From positions 1-64,000 of the forward strand of contig NZ_NEEY01000004.1 of NCBI RefSeq assembly GCF_002252085.1: DNA of 64,000 nucleotides. Direction: 5' to 3'. Position numbers and translations under genes: made by a program. This document shows positions 9,132 to 17,929 of this stretch, in pieces; position 1 is the stretch's first letter; each line of letters starts with the position of its first letter. Source of the DNA: Aerococcus sp. 1KP-2016. GTDB taxonomy: Bacteria > Bacillota > Bacilli > Lactobacillales > Aerococcaceae. Below the pieces are notes generated by a model. The model was given only the letters and a program-made list of their open reading frames with translations. It did no database searches and had not been told where the DNA came from.

Positions 9132-9254
9132 TGGGCTTTTCAGGGAACACCTTACGTAACTGACACCATGCGCCAATGGTTCAAAGTGGCTTTGTACAGA
9201 CTTAGCAGATTGGTACAATTGACGCCATTTGCTTTTCGAGGGACACTTAGAAAA

Positions 9255-10364
9255 ATGAAAATCTCATCTAATAACATGTCCTATTTCAACCCGCCTCGTG
9301 TGGGAGAAACCTATCAACAAAATTTGACCCTTAATAATAAGGGTGGCCTATGGTTCCAATCATTTTTGGTTTCTGAGGATTCAAACCAAGAAAGCCCAGG
9401 GTCAAAATTTCAAAAGCATATACCCGCAGCGCAAACGGACAAAATCCTCCAAGCGATGGCGTCGTATTTTCGCAAACCCTATGATGAAATCCGGGCAACA
9501 GATATTGGGATTTGGGAACTTGAGTTAACCAATACTGATGGGGAAATGTATCGGTATGAGGGTTCTTTATGTGCCAATTTCATTGTTGATGGTGTCGATT
9601 TATCCGATCTCATTCGGGATACGCTAGGAATGTATGAACTAATTGTCTTTGATGACCATGGGACGGATGATAGGATTCAAAATATCACCGTTCATTATAA
9701 GGGGTTGACAGAAATCCATACGCGTATGGCGGATTATTTTGAAGATAATTTACCCTGGGATACTTATGATGAGCAAATCGTTATCGACCGCATGTCAGGG
9801 ATGTTGCGTATCTTACAAACGATTGGTCAAACAGGCACAATTACCCATACCTATCAGATGGGGAAAATGGTATCCTCGCTATTAAATGAAATATATTTAG
9901 ATCGATTATTTTCTGACCAGGAACCTATTCAGCGAATAACCAAAGATGCACCAAGTGAAGATGACGACTATACGATAACCATCACCTATGATAAGCAGCC
10001 CGAGAAGATCATTTATGGGTCATTTGAAAACGGAGACCTACCTAATCGTTGGGGTAGTTTTGTGGAAACGCTGCAATTCTTCCTCGAATCTTATGGTCTT
10101 GGCAAGGTTTTGAATCCACGTATTTTTGGTAAACGAAAACGGCGTCTAGGTGAATATATTTTCTGTAGTGTAGTATTTTCAGATAGTGAAAAATCCTACT
10201 ATTATCTCAGTAACTCAGATACGATTCTTGAAGGTGACCACGTTCAAGTCCCTGTCGGCAATGACGGGCAGACTATTGGCGCTAGGGTAGTCGACATCAA
10301 TTACTATACGGCAGAGGCTGTCCCGTTTCCCATTGATCAAATCAAATATATTGTGGAAGACTAG
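9255..10364 (+). CDS. Hypothetical protein, paralogue of the gene at 40195
   Basis: 369 aa from an ATG with GAGGGA about 11 bases upstream. The frame is open back to 9132, but an ATG at 9168 has no ribosome site. No signal peptide or membrane segment is apparent. Residues near 245-285 (GSFENGDLPNRWGSFVETLQ) and the C-terminal 60 residues (EGDHVQVPVG, ending VPFPIDQIKYIV) resemble the matching parts of the 388-aa protein at 40195-41361. The VGDxVxVPxG pattern recalls beta-barrel substrate or DNA-binding modules, but that is weak. No function is assigned. Confidence 0.75.
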   Translation: MKISSNNMSYFNPPRVGETYQQNLTLNNKGGLWFQSFLVSEDSNQESPGSKFQKHIPAAQTDKILQAMASYFRKPYDEIRATDIGIWELELTNTDGEMYRYEGSLCANFIVDGVDLSDLIRDTLGMYELIVFDDHGTDDRIQNITVHYKGLTEIHTRMADYFEDNLPWDTYDEQIVIDRMSGMLRILQTIGQTGTITHTYQMGKMVSSLLNEIYLDRLFSDQEPIQRITKDAPSEDDDYTITITYDKQPEKIIYGSFENGDLPNRWGSFVETLQFFLESYGLGKVLNPRIFGKRKRRLGEYIFCSVVFSDSEKSYYYLSNSDTILEGDHVQVPVGNDGQTIGARVVDINYYTAEAVPFPIDQIKYIVED

Positions 10365-10452
10365 AACGTTTAGCAATTGCTATAAAAAAAGGTAGATGAA
10401 ATTATCGAGACGATAATTTCGGTTCTATAATAAATAGTGGTGGTGAGATTTC

Positions 10453-11577
10453 ATGTTGAATCTCATTGAAACTATTTTTGCAACAATCAAAAATCGTGTG
10501 GTTATTCCTCCAATGACTGAAGGTTCATCACTTGAAGATGGTTCAGTTTCAAGAGATGAATTATACTACTTTGACACACATACAGGTGGCGTTGGTATGT
10601 TTATCGCACCAGTTGCGAATGTTAGTGAAGATGGTAAAGGTTTTGAAGGTGAGTTGTCAATTACAGACGATTGCTTCCTACCAGGCTTAACCAACATGGC
10701 AAAAGCAATTAAAAAAGATGGTACAAAAGCTATTTTACAAATTTTCCATGCAGGCCGTATGTCTTCTAAAGCAATCTTACGCGGTACCCAAACAGTTAGT
10801 GCGTCTGCTGTAGCAGCACCACGTCCAAATGCTGAAACACCACGTGAATTGACAACTGAAGAAGTAGAACAAATCATTGTTGACTTTGGAGAAGCAACTC
10901 GTCGTGCTATCCAAGCAGGTTTTGATGGTGTTGAATTGCACGGTGCCAACACATACTTGATGCAACAATTCTTCTCACCACATTCAAACAAACGTACAGA
11001 TAAATTTGGTGGCGATGTTAAGGGACGTATGACTTTTGATTTAGAAATTATTAAAAGCGTTAAGAAAGCTATCGATGAATATGCAACAGAACCATTCATT
11101 TTAGGTTACCGTATTTCTCCAGAAGAAATCGAAGAACCAGGTATCCGTTTAGAAGATACATTACAATTTGTTGATGTATTAGCAGACAGCGGTATTGACT
11201 ACTTACACATTTCTATGGGTAGCGCATGGCGTACATCTTTAAATAATAGAGAAGACAAAACACCAATCGTGTTACATATCAAAGAAACAGTAAACGGTCG
11301 CGTACCATTAATTTCAGTTGGTTCAATCGAAACACCAGCACAAGCTGAAGAAGTAATGGATGCGGGTATTGAATTTGTTGCTTTAGGTCGCGAATCAATC
11401 CGTGAACCACAATGGGTGCAAAAAGTTGAAGCAGGTCAAGAAGATACCATTCGTTATACGCTAGACAAAAACGATATGGAAGAATTAGGTATCAACCCTG
11501 CATTCGCTAACTTCTTAGAAATGTTAGGCGCTGACATGCACTTTGTTGGTGAAGAAGGCAAAGACAACTTTGGTTAA
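10453..11577 (+). CDS. NADH-dependent flavin oxidoreductase, Old Yellow Enzyme family
   Basis: 374 aa TIM-barrel FMN enzyme that reduces alpha,beta-unsaturated carbonyls or related compounds. Seen: KNRVVIPPMT at the N-terminus, LQIFHAGRM, the substrate-binding GVELHGANTYLMQQFFSPHS block with NKRTDKFGGD, and a C-terminal phosphate-binding VGSIETPAQAEE / VALGRESI. The N-terminus before KNR is about five residues shorter than in usual members. Codon use suggests good expression. It stands alone, between a hypothetical gene and a repeat-filled gap. The substrate is unknown; a link to the acyl-CoA genes downstream is only positional. Confidence 0.9.
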   Translation: MLNLIETIFATIKNRVVIPPMTEGSSLEDGSVSRDELYYFDTHTGGVGMFIAPVANVSEDGKGFEGELSITDDCFLPGLTNMAKAIKKDGTKAILQIFHAGRMSSKAILRGTQTVSASAVAAPRPNAETPRELTTEEVEQIIVDFGEATRRAIQAGFDGVELHGANTYLMQQFFSPHSNKRTDKFGGDVKGRMTFDLEIIKSVKKAIDEYATEPFILGYRISPEEIEEPGIRLEDTLQFVDVLADSGIDYLHISMGSAWRTSLNNREDKTPIVLHIKETVNGRVPLISVGSIETPAQAEEVMDAGIEFVALGRESIREPQWVQKVEAGQEDTIRYTLDKNDMEELGINPAFANFLEMLGADMHFVGEEGKDNFG

Positions 11578-11645
11578 GAATTAGGTTCAATCGAAGGTAA
11601 CTACTAATTTCTCCATTAATCTAAAAATATTTTCAATAAATTCAT

Positions 11646-12252
11646 TCAGGGGTTGGGACAAATAGTTCCAACCCCTTTTGTTGTACTGTGAACGATAAAA
11701 TTACCGAATAACTCGAAATTCGGGATAAAAAAGCAGTGGCTGGTACAAAAAATTAAAATCATAGATTTTTCGTCCTTATAGTGTACGTTTCTTGTGAGCC
11801 GTGGGACCATTGAAAGCCAAGGTCTTTCAATTTGAAATCGATCCAAGGTCTCGATTTCATCCTCCTTCACGGCTAAGGAACTACACTTTCAGTCCTTTAA
11901 CATCTGTTCCCATGATATATTTCAATCAAAATTTATAAGAATTTTTTCAAAGTAAAAGGCGTACACAACACTTATTCAGAATTGTGTACGCCTTTTTTAG
12001 AGGCCTTTTGTCCCAGCCTCTATTCGGTAAATAAATGACCAGTTATATACAATGACGATTCGTTCGATACAGATGGTAAAAATTTATCCTGAATGTGGTT
12101 ATATTCAGTAAAAAAATAGCATATCTTATAGAACCACAATTTATTCGGGATAAAAAGGTCAAAAATGCCTGAATGACACGCGCATTCTGTAATTGCGGTT
12201 TTCTCAACAAATGTAGGATAACTATCCTCGGTAATTGTACTAGCCTTGTATG
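11646..12252 (-). repeat. Repeat element B, copy 1, interrupted by element A
   Basis: The flanks 11646-11736 and 12022-12252 align, in inverted orientation, with one continuous 350-base element at 39757-40106. Shared stretches include the GTTGGGACAAAT end, GTGAACGATA, ATTCGTTCGATACA and GATAAAAAG blocks. Between the two halves lies a 285-base element of another family. No protein is encoded. The gap 11578-12517 otherwise holds only a cre site and the promoter of the next gene. Confidence 0.75.
11737..12021 (-). repeat. Repeat element A, copy 1 (about 285 bp)
   Basis: Nearly identical, in inverted orientation, to 42756-43039, by eye roughly 95% over the whole length. The ends form an imperfect terminal inverted repeat (TGGCTGGTACAAAA and TTTTGTCCCAGCCTC). 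Inside are two strong hairpins, one pairing GAAATCGA with TCGATTTC and one pairing AAAGGCGTACACAA with TTGTGTACGCCTTT. No convincing reading frame. It looks like a MITE or a mobile structured RNA element. Confidence 0.8.
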
Positions 12253-12450
12253 TGTGTGTGCATATAAACAAAAGCCTCACAGGAAGCATAATTTGGATGT
12301 ATTCAGTTAGGAAGAAAAGTTTCATCCAATGCTTTTGACTGTATAAAATCTTGAAAGAATAGGGTTTTTGTACTATCTATAACTTAAACTTATATTTCAA
12401 TTCAAATTCCTTATTTTAAAAATGAATATGGATGGGTTATTATATGTGTG

Positions 12451-12464
12451 TGGAAGCGTTTGCA
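12451..12464 (+). promoter_or_regulatory. CcpA (cre) site upstream of acyl-CoA dehydrogenase
   Basis: TGGAAGCGTTTGCA fits the cre consensus TGNNANCGNTNNCA at every fixed position and lies 54 bases before the start codon. It predicts glucose repression of the acyl-CoA dehydrogenase. Confidence 0.8.
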
Positions 12465-12517
12465 ACAAGTATTTAATTAAAATAAAACAAAATTGAACTT
12501 AAATGGAGGACAAAACT

Positions 12518-13723
12518 ATGTCAACAAAAGCAGAAATTATCCGTGAATTATACCCAGAAGATGTATTCCATTACGCAGAAAAATTAACTGATGGTGAATT
12601 GGAAGTATTACAACATGTACGTCAAATCATTGAGAATGATATTCGTCCAGTTGTAACTGACCACTGGGAACGCGGTAAATTCCCGTTTGAAGCATTCTAC
12701 AAATTAAAAGAAGCTGGCATTATGAACAGCCCTAAATTATTTGAAGGTCGCGATGACAAATGGAAAGCTAGCGAAATGTATAATGCCTTCCTATACTATG
12801 AATTAGCTCGCTTTGATGCTTCAATTGCTACATTCTACACAGTACATGGTGGTTTAGGTTACAACACAATCTTAATCGGTGGTTCTGAAGAACAAAAACA
12901 AGAATTCGCAACTAAAGTACGTAACTTCGAATGGCAAACATGTTTTGCTTTAACTGAACCAGATCACGGTTCTGATATTGCAGGTGGTTTAGCAACTACT
13001 GCAGAACGTAAAGGTGACAAATGGCTCTTAAACGGTGAAAAACGTTGGATCGGTGGTGCAGATACTGCTGATATCGTTCCTGTATTTGCTCGTGACGTTG
13101 AAGATGGTAAAATCAAATGTTTCATCGTTCGTAAAGGTACTCCTGGTTACAATGCTGTGCCAATTCCTAACAAAATTTCATTACGTATGGTTCAAAATGG
13201 CCACATCACTTTAGAAAACGTTGAAGTGCCAGAAGCTGACCGTTTACCAAACATCAACGGTTTCCGTTCTGTAAATGAAATCTTCATCCACACTCGTGCA
13301 GACGTTGCACATATTGCCAACGGTGTAACAGCAGGTGCTTTCGTTGCTGCTTTACGTAACACTTCTGAACGTGAACAATTCGACCGTAAATTAGCTGGTT
13401 TCCAATTAGTTCAAGAAAAATTAGCACGTATGCAATCTAACGCTACAGCAGCTTTAGGCTACTCAGTACGTATTGCTGAATTAATGGATAATGGCGAATA
13501 CGAAATGTTCAACTCTTCATTAGCGAAAATGCACAACTCATTAAGAATGCGTGAAACAGTTGCCTTAGCACGTGAAGTAACTGGTGGTAATGGTATTACC
13601 CTAGAATCTGATGTAGCACGCTTCTTCGCAGATGCTGAAGCTATCTACACTTATGAAGGTACACATGAAATTAACGCTTTACTTGTAGGCCGTGAGATTA
13701 CAGGTATCGGCGCATTTGTTTAA
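12518..13723 (+). CDS. Acyl-CoA dehydrogenase (glutaryl-CoA dehydrogenase-like)
   Basis: 401 aa. FAD enzyme that introduces a 2,3 double bond in an acyl-CoA. The ATG at 12518 is used because GGAGG at 12505-12509 sits within an apparent upstream ATG. Seen: FALTEPDHGSD (FAD/substrate block), GEKRWIGG, an FDRKLAGFQLVQEKLA region, and the catalytic-Glu region TYEGTHEINALLVGREITG, which is closest to glutaryl-CoA or short-chain dehydrogenases. It has its own cre site and terminator and is separated from the other acyl-CoA genes by a LysR gene. No etfAB electron acceptor genes are in the window. Confidence 0.9.
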   Translation: MSTKAEIIRELYPEDVFHYAEKLTDGELEVLQHVRQIIENDIRPVVTDHWERGKFPFEAFYKLKEAGIMNSPKLFEGRDDKWKASEMYNAFLYYELARFDASIATFYTVHGGLGYNTILIGGSEEQKQEFATKVRNFEWQTCFALTEPDHGSDIAGGLATTAERKGDKWLLNGEKRWIGGADTADIVPVFARDVEDGKIKCFIVRKGTPGYNAVPIPNKISLRMVQNGHITLENVEVPEADRLPNINGFRSVNEIFIHTRADVAHIANGVTAGAFVAALRNTSEREQFDRKLAGFQLVQEKLARMQSNATAALGYSVRIAELMDNGEYEMFNSSLAKMHNSLRMRETVALAREVTGGNGITLESDVARFFADAEAIYTYEGTHEINALLVGREITGIGAFV

Positions 13724-13759
13724 TCGCAATCCACCTCAATAATTGCTATGAACAAATTC

Positions 13760-13802
13760 GGAAATCAACTTCAGGAAACACTTGAGGTTGATTTCTTTTT
13801 TT
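13760..13802 (+). terminator. Intrinsic terminator after acyl-CoA dehydrogenase
   Basis: GAAATCAACTTCA pairs with TGAGGTTGATTTC, followed by a run of seven T. It separates this gene from the LysR gene. Confidence 0.9.
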
Positions 13803-13848
13803 AGTTTTATAAACTTTGCTATAATCGAAACTAATAGAGAGGGGTGCC

Positions 13849-14757
13849 GTGAAATTGAACATCTTACAGTTATATTATTTTGTTAACATTGTGGAATGTA
13901 ACTTTAACTTGTCGCTAGCTGCCAAGAAAATCCACATTAGTCAACCCGCCCTGAGTCAGTTTATCTCTACCTTTGAAAGAGATCATGAAATTGAGTTGTT
14001 TAACCGCAAGAATAGCCGTTTACAAGGACTAACAACCGCGGGTAAGGAAGTATATGACTATGCGATTAAAATTTTGGCTTTGTCAGATGAATTAGATCAT
14101 ATTATTCATTATGAATCTTTACGCCAAAAAGGAACCATTCGTATTGGTTTACCATCACTCATCTTAGAAACCTACTTTGCTGCCTATTTCCCTAAACTAT
14201 CAGTAGAAAATAAGGAGATACAGATATCCATCAGTGAAGATGGTAGTCATGCTTTACGTCAAAAGTTGATTAAAGATGATTTAGATATAGCCATCCTTAT
14301 CGAACCAACCTTACTAGACGAAAAGGTATATGAGCAGCATACGATTTGTTTTGATGAAATGGTGGCATTCTTGTCGCAGAATAATCCTTTGGCTAAGAAA
14401 AACCGCTTGAATTGGCGTGATTTAGATAAATATCCATTGGCAACCTTCAAAAGTTCTTTTATGACGCATCAACTCGTCAGCGAAAAGTTGGAAGAAAATC
14501 ATTTGGATAGTCAAATTCTTTTCACGTCATCATCATGGTCTTACCTAATGGATGCAACTCAAGATACAGATATTGTGACTATTTTGCCTAGACCAGTAGA
14601 GAAGCATTTGAATCGAGATTTGTCTACGATACGAAAATTCAAGGATCCAATTCCATTTAATTTCACCATTTGTCGCGCACGTCATGAAAAACATGAACCG
14701 TTAAAAGATTATGTTTTCAATCAGATTGTAAGCAATTTTGCGCCAGCAAATACTTAG
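13849..14757 (+). CDS. LysR-family transcriptional regulator
   Basis: 302 aa, GTG start behind AGAGAGGGG. The N-terminal winged helix has the LysR pattern (LSLAAKKIHISQPALSQFIS, then NRKNSRLQGLTTAG); the rest is the effector-binding domain. It lies between the acyl-CoA dehydrogenase and the thiolase operon, on the same strand, with its own promoter and terminators on both sides. By position it is a likely regulator of one or both; the inducer is unknown, an acyl-CoA or organic acid being plausible. Confidence 0.9.
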   Translation: MKLNILQLYYFVNIVECNFNLSLAAKKIHISQPALSQFISTFERDHEIELFNRKNSRLQGLTTAGKEVYDYAIKILALSDELDHIIHYESLRQKGTIRIGLPSLILETYFAAYFPKLSVENKEIQISISEDGSHALRQKLIKDDLDIAILIEPTLLDEKVYEQHTICFDEMVAFLSQNNPLAKKNRLNWRDLDKYPLATFKSSFMTHQLVSEKLEENHLDSQILFTSSSWSYLMDATQDTDIVTILPRPVEKHLNRDLSTIRKFKDPIPFNFTICRARHEKHEPLKDYVFNQIVSNFAPANT

Positions 14758-14784
14758 AAAAACATAACTTTTCCTAATATCTGT

Positions 14785-14824
14785 AGGTCCTAGAGCCATT
14801 CTCTGGCTTTAGGACCTTTTTATT
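14785..14824 (+). terminator. Intrinsic terminator after LysR gene
   Basis: AGGTCCTAGAGCC pairs with GGCTTTAGGACCT around a 7-base loop, followed by T-rich sequence. Confidence 0.9.
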
Positions 14825-14876
14825 TTATCGAAATCTACAAAGTTTTATAAGGATGACTTATACTTCAATAAGTTTC

Positions 14877-14932
14877 TGATAGCGTTTTCATGGTATAACC
14901 CCCTTTTATATTGTAAACGCTACCAGTATAAT
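14877..14932 (+). promoter_or_regulatory. Promoter with two cre sites for the thiolase operon
   Basis: TGATAGCGTTTTCA (14877-14890) and TGTAAACGCTACCA (14912-14925) both satisfy the cre consensus. A TATAAT -10 box follows at 14927-14932, so the second site lies in the promoter spacer. CcpA binding here should block the promoter directly. Confidence 0.85.
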
Positions 14933-15029
14933 ATAAGTATCGATTCCACAAAATCGCCAAATTAAATACAAAGTTGCATTAGTATATAATAGAATTTAAA
15001 AAGCATATATATAAATGGAGGAAAAAACA

Positions 15030-16217
15030 GTGAGTACAAAAGAAGTAGTAATTGTATCAGCATTACGTTCAGCAATCGGATCATTTGGTGGCGCATTTAA
15101 AAATTATTCAGCAGTTCAATTAGGAACAGATGTCGTGAAAGAATCTTTAAATCGTTTGAACTTGGATCCTAGCTTAGTAGATGAAGTCATCTTAGGTAAT
15201 GTCCTAAGTGCTGGCTTAGGACAAAACGTGGCACGTCAAGTGGCTATGAATGCTGGTATTCCTAAAGAAGTACCTTCTTTCTCAGTAAATCAAGTTTGTG
15301 GTTCAGGTGTGAAAACAGTTATGTTAGGTGCGCAATCAATCATGGTTGGCGACAACGACATCGTGGTTGTTGGTGGTACTGAAAACATGAGCCAATCACC
15401 ATATGTATTAAACGACTACCGTTGGGGTGGACGTATGGGTGACGGTCGCGCTGTTGATACTATGTTAAAAGATGGTTTAACAGATGCATTCGAAGGTTAC
15501 CACATGGGTATCACTGCAGAAAACGTTGCCGAAAAATATGACTTATCTCGTGAAGAACAAGATGAATTTGCAGCGAAGAGTCAACAAAAAGCTGAAGCAG
15601 CAATCAAATCTGGTCGTTTCGAAGATGAAATCGTGCCAATCTCAGTACCGCAACGTAAAGGTGACCCAATTGTTGTGACACAAGATGAAGGTGTTCGTTT
15701 CGGTTCTACAGCAGAAGGTTTAGCTAAATTACGTCCTGCATTTAAGAAAGATGGCGGTACTGTAACTGCTGGAAACTCTTCAACAATCAATGATGCTGCT
15801 GCAATCTTAGTCTTAATGTCTAAAGAAAAAGCAGAAGAATTAGGTTATGAACCATTAGCTACAATCGTTTCATCTGCTTCATGTGGTGTGGATCCATCAA
15901 TCATGGGTACTGGCCCAATCTCTGCAACGAAAAAAGCTTTATCAAAAGCTGGTTTAACAGTAGAAGATTTAGACTTAATCGAATCAAATGAAGCCTTTGC
16001 TGCACAAGCGTTGAGCGTTAATAAATCATTAGGTTTTGACCCTGAAATCACTAACGTAAATGGTGGGGCAATCTCATTAGGTCACCCAATCGGTGCTTCT
16101 GGTGCACGTATCATCGTTACTTTAATCCACGAAATGATTAAACGTGATGCGAAGACAGGTTTAGCAACTTTATGTATTGGTGGGGGCCAAGGTAACGCCT
16201 TAATCATCAAACGCTAA
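15030..16217 (+). CDS. Acetyl-CoA acetyltransferase (thiolase)
   Basis: 395 aa. Joins two acetyl-CoA or cleaves acetoacetyl-CoA. The start is GTG 15030, because GGAGG at 15017-15021 lies inside an apparent upstream ATG codon run. Thiolase marks: the acyl-accepting Cys in [22 protein letters not shown], the His in [16 protein letters not shown] and the C-terminal CIGGGQGNA Cys. First gene of a four-gene operon with dehydrogenase, hydratase and CoA transferase, under two cre sites. Codon choice suggests high expression. Confidence 0.95.
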   Translation: MSTKEVVIVSALRSAIGSFGGAFKNYSAVQLGTDVVKESLNRLNLDPSLVDEVILGNVLSAGLGQNVARQVAMNAGIPKEVPSFSVNQVCGSGVKTVMLGAQSIMVGDNDIVVVGGTENMSQSPYVLNDYRWGGRMGDGRAVDTMLKDGLTDAFEGYHMGITAENVAEKYDLSREEQDEFAAKSQQKAEAAIKSGRFEDEIVPISVPQRKGDPIVVTQDEGVRFGSTAEGLAKLRPAFKKDGGTVTAGNSSTINDAAAILVLMSKEKAEELGYEPLATIVSSASCGVDPSIMGTGPISATKKALSKAGLTVEDLDLIESNEAFAAQALSVNKSLGFDPEITNVNGGAISLGHPIGASGARIIVTLIHEMIKRDAKTGLATLCIGGGQGNALIIKR

Positions 16218-16253
16218 TCTGAAACGAGACATTATAAAAGGAGCCATTACATT

Positions 16254-17099
16254 ATGGAAAAAGTATTTGTAATTGGTGCAGGACAAATGGGCGACGGTAT
16301 CGCCCAAGAATTTGCACAAGCTGGTTATACAGTTGTATTAAACGATATTAAACAAGAATTTGTAGATCGCGGTTTAGCAAACATCGAAAAAGGTCTTGTA
16401 CGCCGTGTTGAAAAAGGGAAAATGACCCAAGAAGAAGTAGATGCTATTCTAGCTAAGATTACGACTTCTACTTCATATGACGATGCTAAAGATGTTGATT
16501 TAATCATTGAAGCAGCAACTGAAAATGAAAAAATCAAATTAGATATCTTCCGTCAATTAGATGAAATTGCTAAGGAAGATACCATCTTAGCGACAAACAC
16601 TTCTTCATTATCTATCACTAAAATCGGTGCCGTAACAAAACGTCCTGATAAAGTGATTGGTTTACATTTCTTCAACCCAGTACCAGCAATGAAATTGATT
16701 GAATTAAATATTGGTATCAAGACTTCATTGACAACTGTAGAAGCAATGAAACAAGTAAGTGAATCATTAGGTAAAGAAGCAGTAGAAGTAAAAGATTCTC
16801 CAGGTTTCGTTGTAAACCGTGTGTTAATTCCGATGATTAACGAAGCAATCTTTATCTTAGATTCTGGCGTTGCATCTGCTGAAGAAATTGATACAGCAAT
16901 GAAATTAGGTGCTAGTCATCCAATGGGACCATTGGCATTAGGTGACTTAATCGGTTTAGATACTGTACTAGCAATCATGAATACTTTATATGATGGCTAC
17001 AAAGATCCTAAATACCGTCCAGCACCATTATTAGTGAAATATGTTGAAGCAGGTCAATTAGGCCGCAAAACTGGACAAGGCTTCTTCTCTTACGAGTAG
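16254..17099 (+). CDS. 3-hydroxyacyl-CoA (3-hydroxybutyryl-CoA) dehydrogenase
   Basis: 281 aa, the single-function bacterial length. Interconverts acetoacetyl-CoA and 3-hydroxybutyryl-CoA with NAD(H). Rossmann motif VIGAGQMGDGIA at the N-terminus, TNTSSLSIT, then the catalytic-His region IGLHFFNPVPAMKLIE and the C-terminal domain (DSPGFVVNRVLIPMINEA, LGRKTGQGFFSY). It lies 36 bases after the thiolase and 17 before the hydratase, with AAGGAG upstream. Confidence 0.95.
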   Translation: MEKVFVIGAGQMGDGIAQEFAQAGYTVVLNDIKQEFVDRGLANIEKGLVRRVEKGKMTQEEVDAILAKITTSTSYDDAKDVDLIIEAATENEKIKLDIFRQLDEIAKEDTILATNTSSLSITKIGAVTKRPDKVIGLHFFNPVPAMKLIELNIGIKTSLTTVEAMKQVSESLGKEAVEVKDSPGFVVNRVLIPMINEAIFILDSGVASAEEIDTAMKLGASHPMGPLALGDLIGLDTVLAIMNTLYDGYKDPKYRPAPLLVKYVEAGQLGRKTGQGFFSYE

Positions 17100-17116
17100 G
17101 CCGTCAGGAGGAAATC

Positions 17117-17902
17117 ATGACAGAATACAACACTTTGCAACTTGAAGTGGCGAACAAGATTGGGACGTTAACGATTAACCGTCCCAAATCTTTAAACGCC
17201 ATAAACGCTGAAGTTTTATCGGAATTGGAAGCGATTACAAAAGAAATTGAAGCTAACCAAGACATTCAAGTATTAGTCATTACTGGTGCGGGTGAGAAAG
17301 CTTTTGTAGCCGGTGCTGATATCAAAGAAATGGCAGAAAAGAATGCTTTAGAAGGGCACACCTTCTCTGAATTAGGTAACCGTGCATTTGCGAAAATCGC
17401 TACATTACGTCAACCAGTTATTGCTGCAGTTAATGGTTATGCCTTGGGTGGAGGACTTGAGTTAGCTTTGTCTGCTGATATCCGTATTGCCTCTACGAAT
17501 GCAAAAGTTGGTCAACCAGAAGTTGGTCTAGGGATTATTCCTGGATTTGGTGGGACACAACGTCTAAGCCGTTTAGTAGGACTTGGCAAAGCGAAGGAGC
17601 TTATTTTCACAGCGAACAATATTGACGCTGCTGAAGGGTTACGCATTGGTTTATTCAATCAAGTGGTTGAAGCAGATGCATTACTAGATACTGCCTATGC
17701 GATGGCTGAAAAGATTAACAAGAATGCACCGCTTGCAGTAGAAAGTGCTAAGGTAGCAATCGACAAAGGCTTTGATATGACTTTGGATCAAGGGTTAGCG
17801 TTTGAAGCACAAAGTTTCGGTCTGTTATTTGCAACGAAAGACCAAAAAGCTGGTATGCAAGCCTTCATTAATAAAGAAAAAGCGCAATTTACCAAAGAAT
17901 AG
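17117..17902 (+). CDS. Enoyl-CoA hydratase / crotonase
   Basis: 261 aa. Adds water to crotonyl-CoA or a similar enoyl-CoA. Oxyanion-hole segments FVAGADIKEM and NGYALGGGLELALSADIRI are present, with the catalytic glutamates in GGLELAL and QPEVGLGIIPGFGGTQRL. AGGAGG lies 6 bases upstream of the ATG. Third gene of the operon; with its neighbours it links acetyl-CoA and crotonyl-CoA. Confidence 0.95.
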   Translation: MTEYNTLQLEVANKIGTLTINRPKSLNAINAEVLSELEAITKEIEANQDIQVLVITGAGEKAFVAGADIKEMAEKNALEGHTFSELGNRAFAKIATLRQPVIAAVNGYALGGGLELALSADIRIASTNAKVGQPEVGLGIIPGFGGTQRLSRLVGLGKAKELIFTANNIDAAEGLRIGLFNQVVEADALLDTAYAMAEKINKNAPLAVESAKVAIDKGFDMTLDQGLAFEAQSFGLLFATKDQKAGMQAFINKEKAQFTKE

Positions 17903-17929
17903 ATTGAATTTGAAGAAAGAGGACGAGAT

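Noticed and set aside
11646-11870. Short open frames within repeats A and B
   Set aside because: Not conserved as protein between copies, no ribosome sites, and they cross the element junction.
12503-12518. Upstream ATG codons (12503, 15015, 43714) as gene starts
   Set aside because: In each case ATGGAGG is the ribosome binding site itself; the true start is the ATG or GTG 15 bases later.
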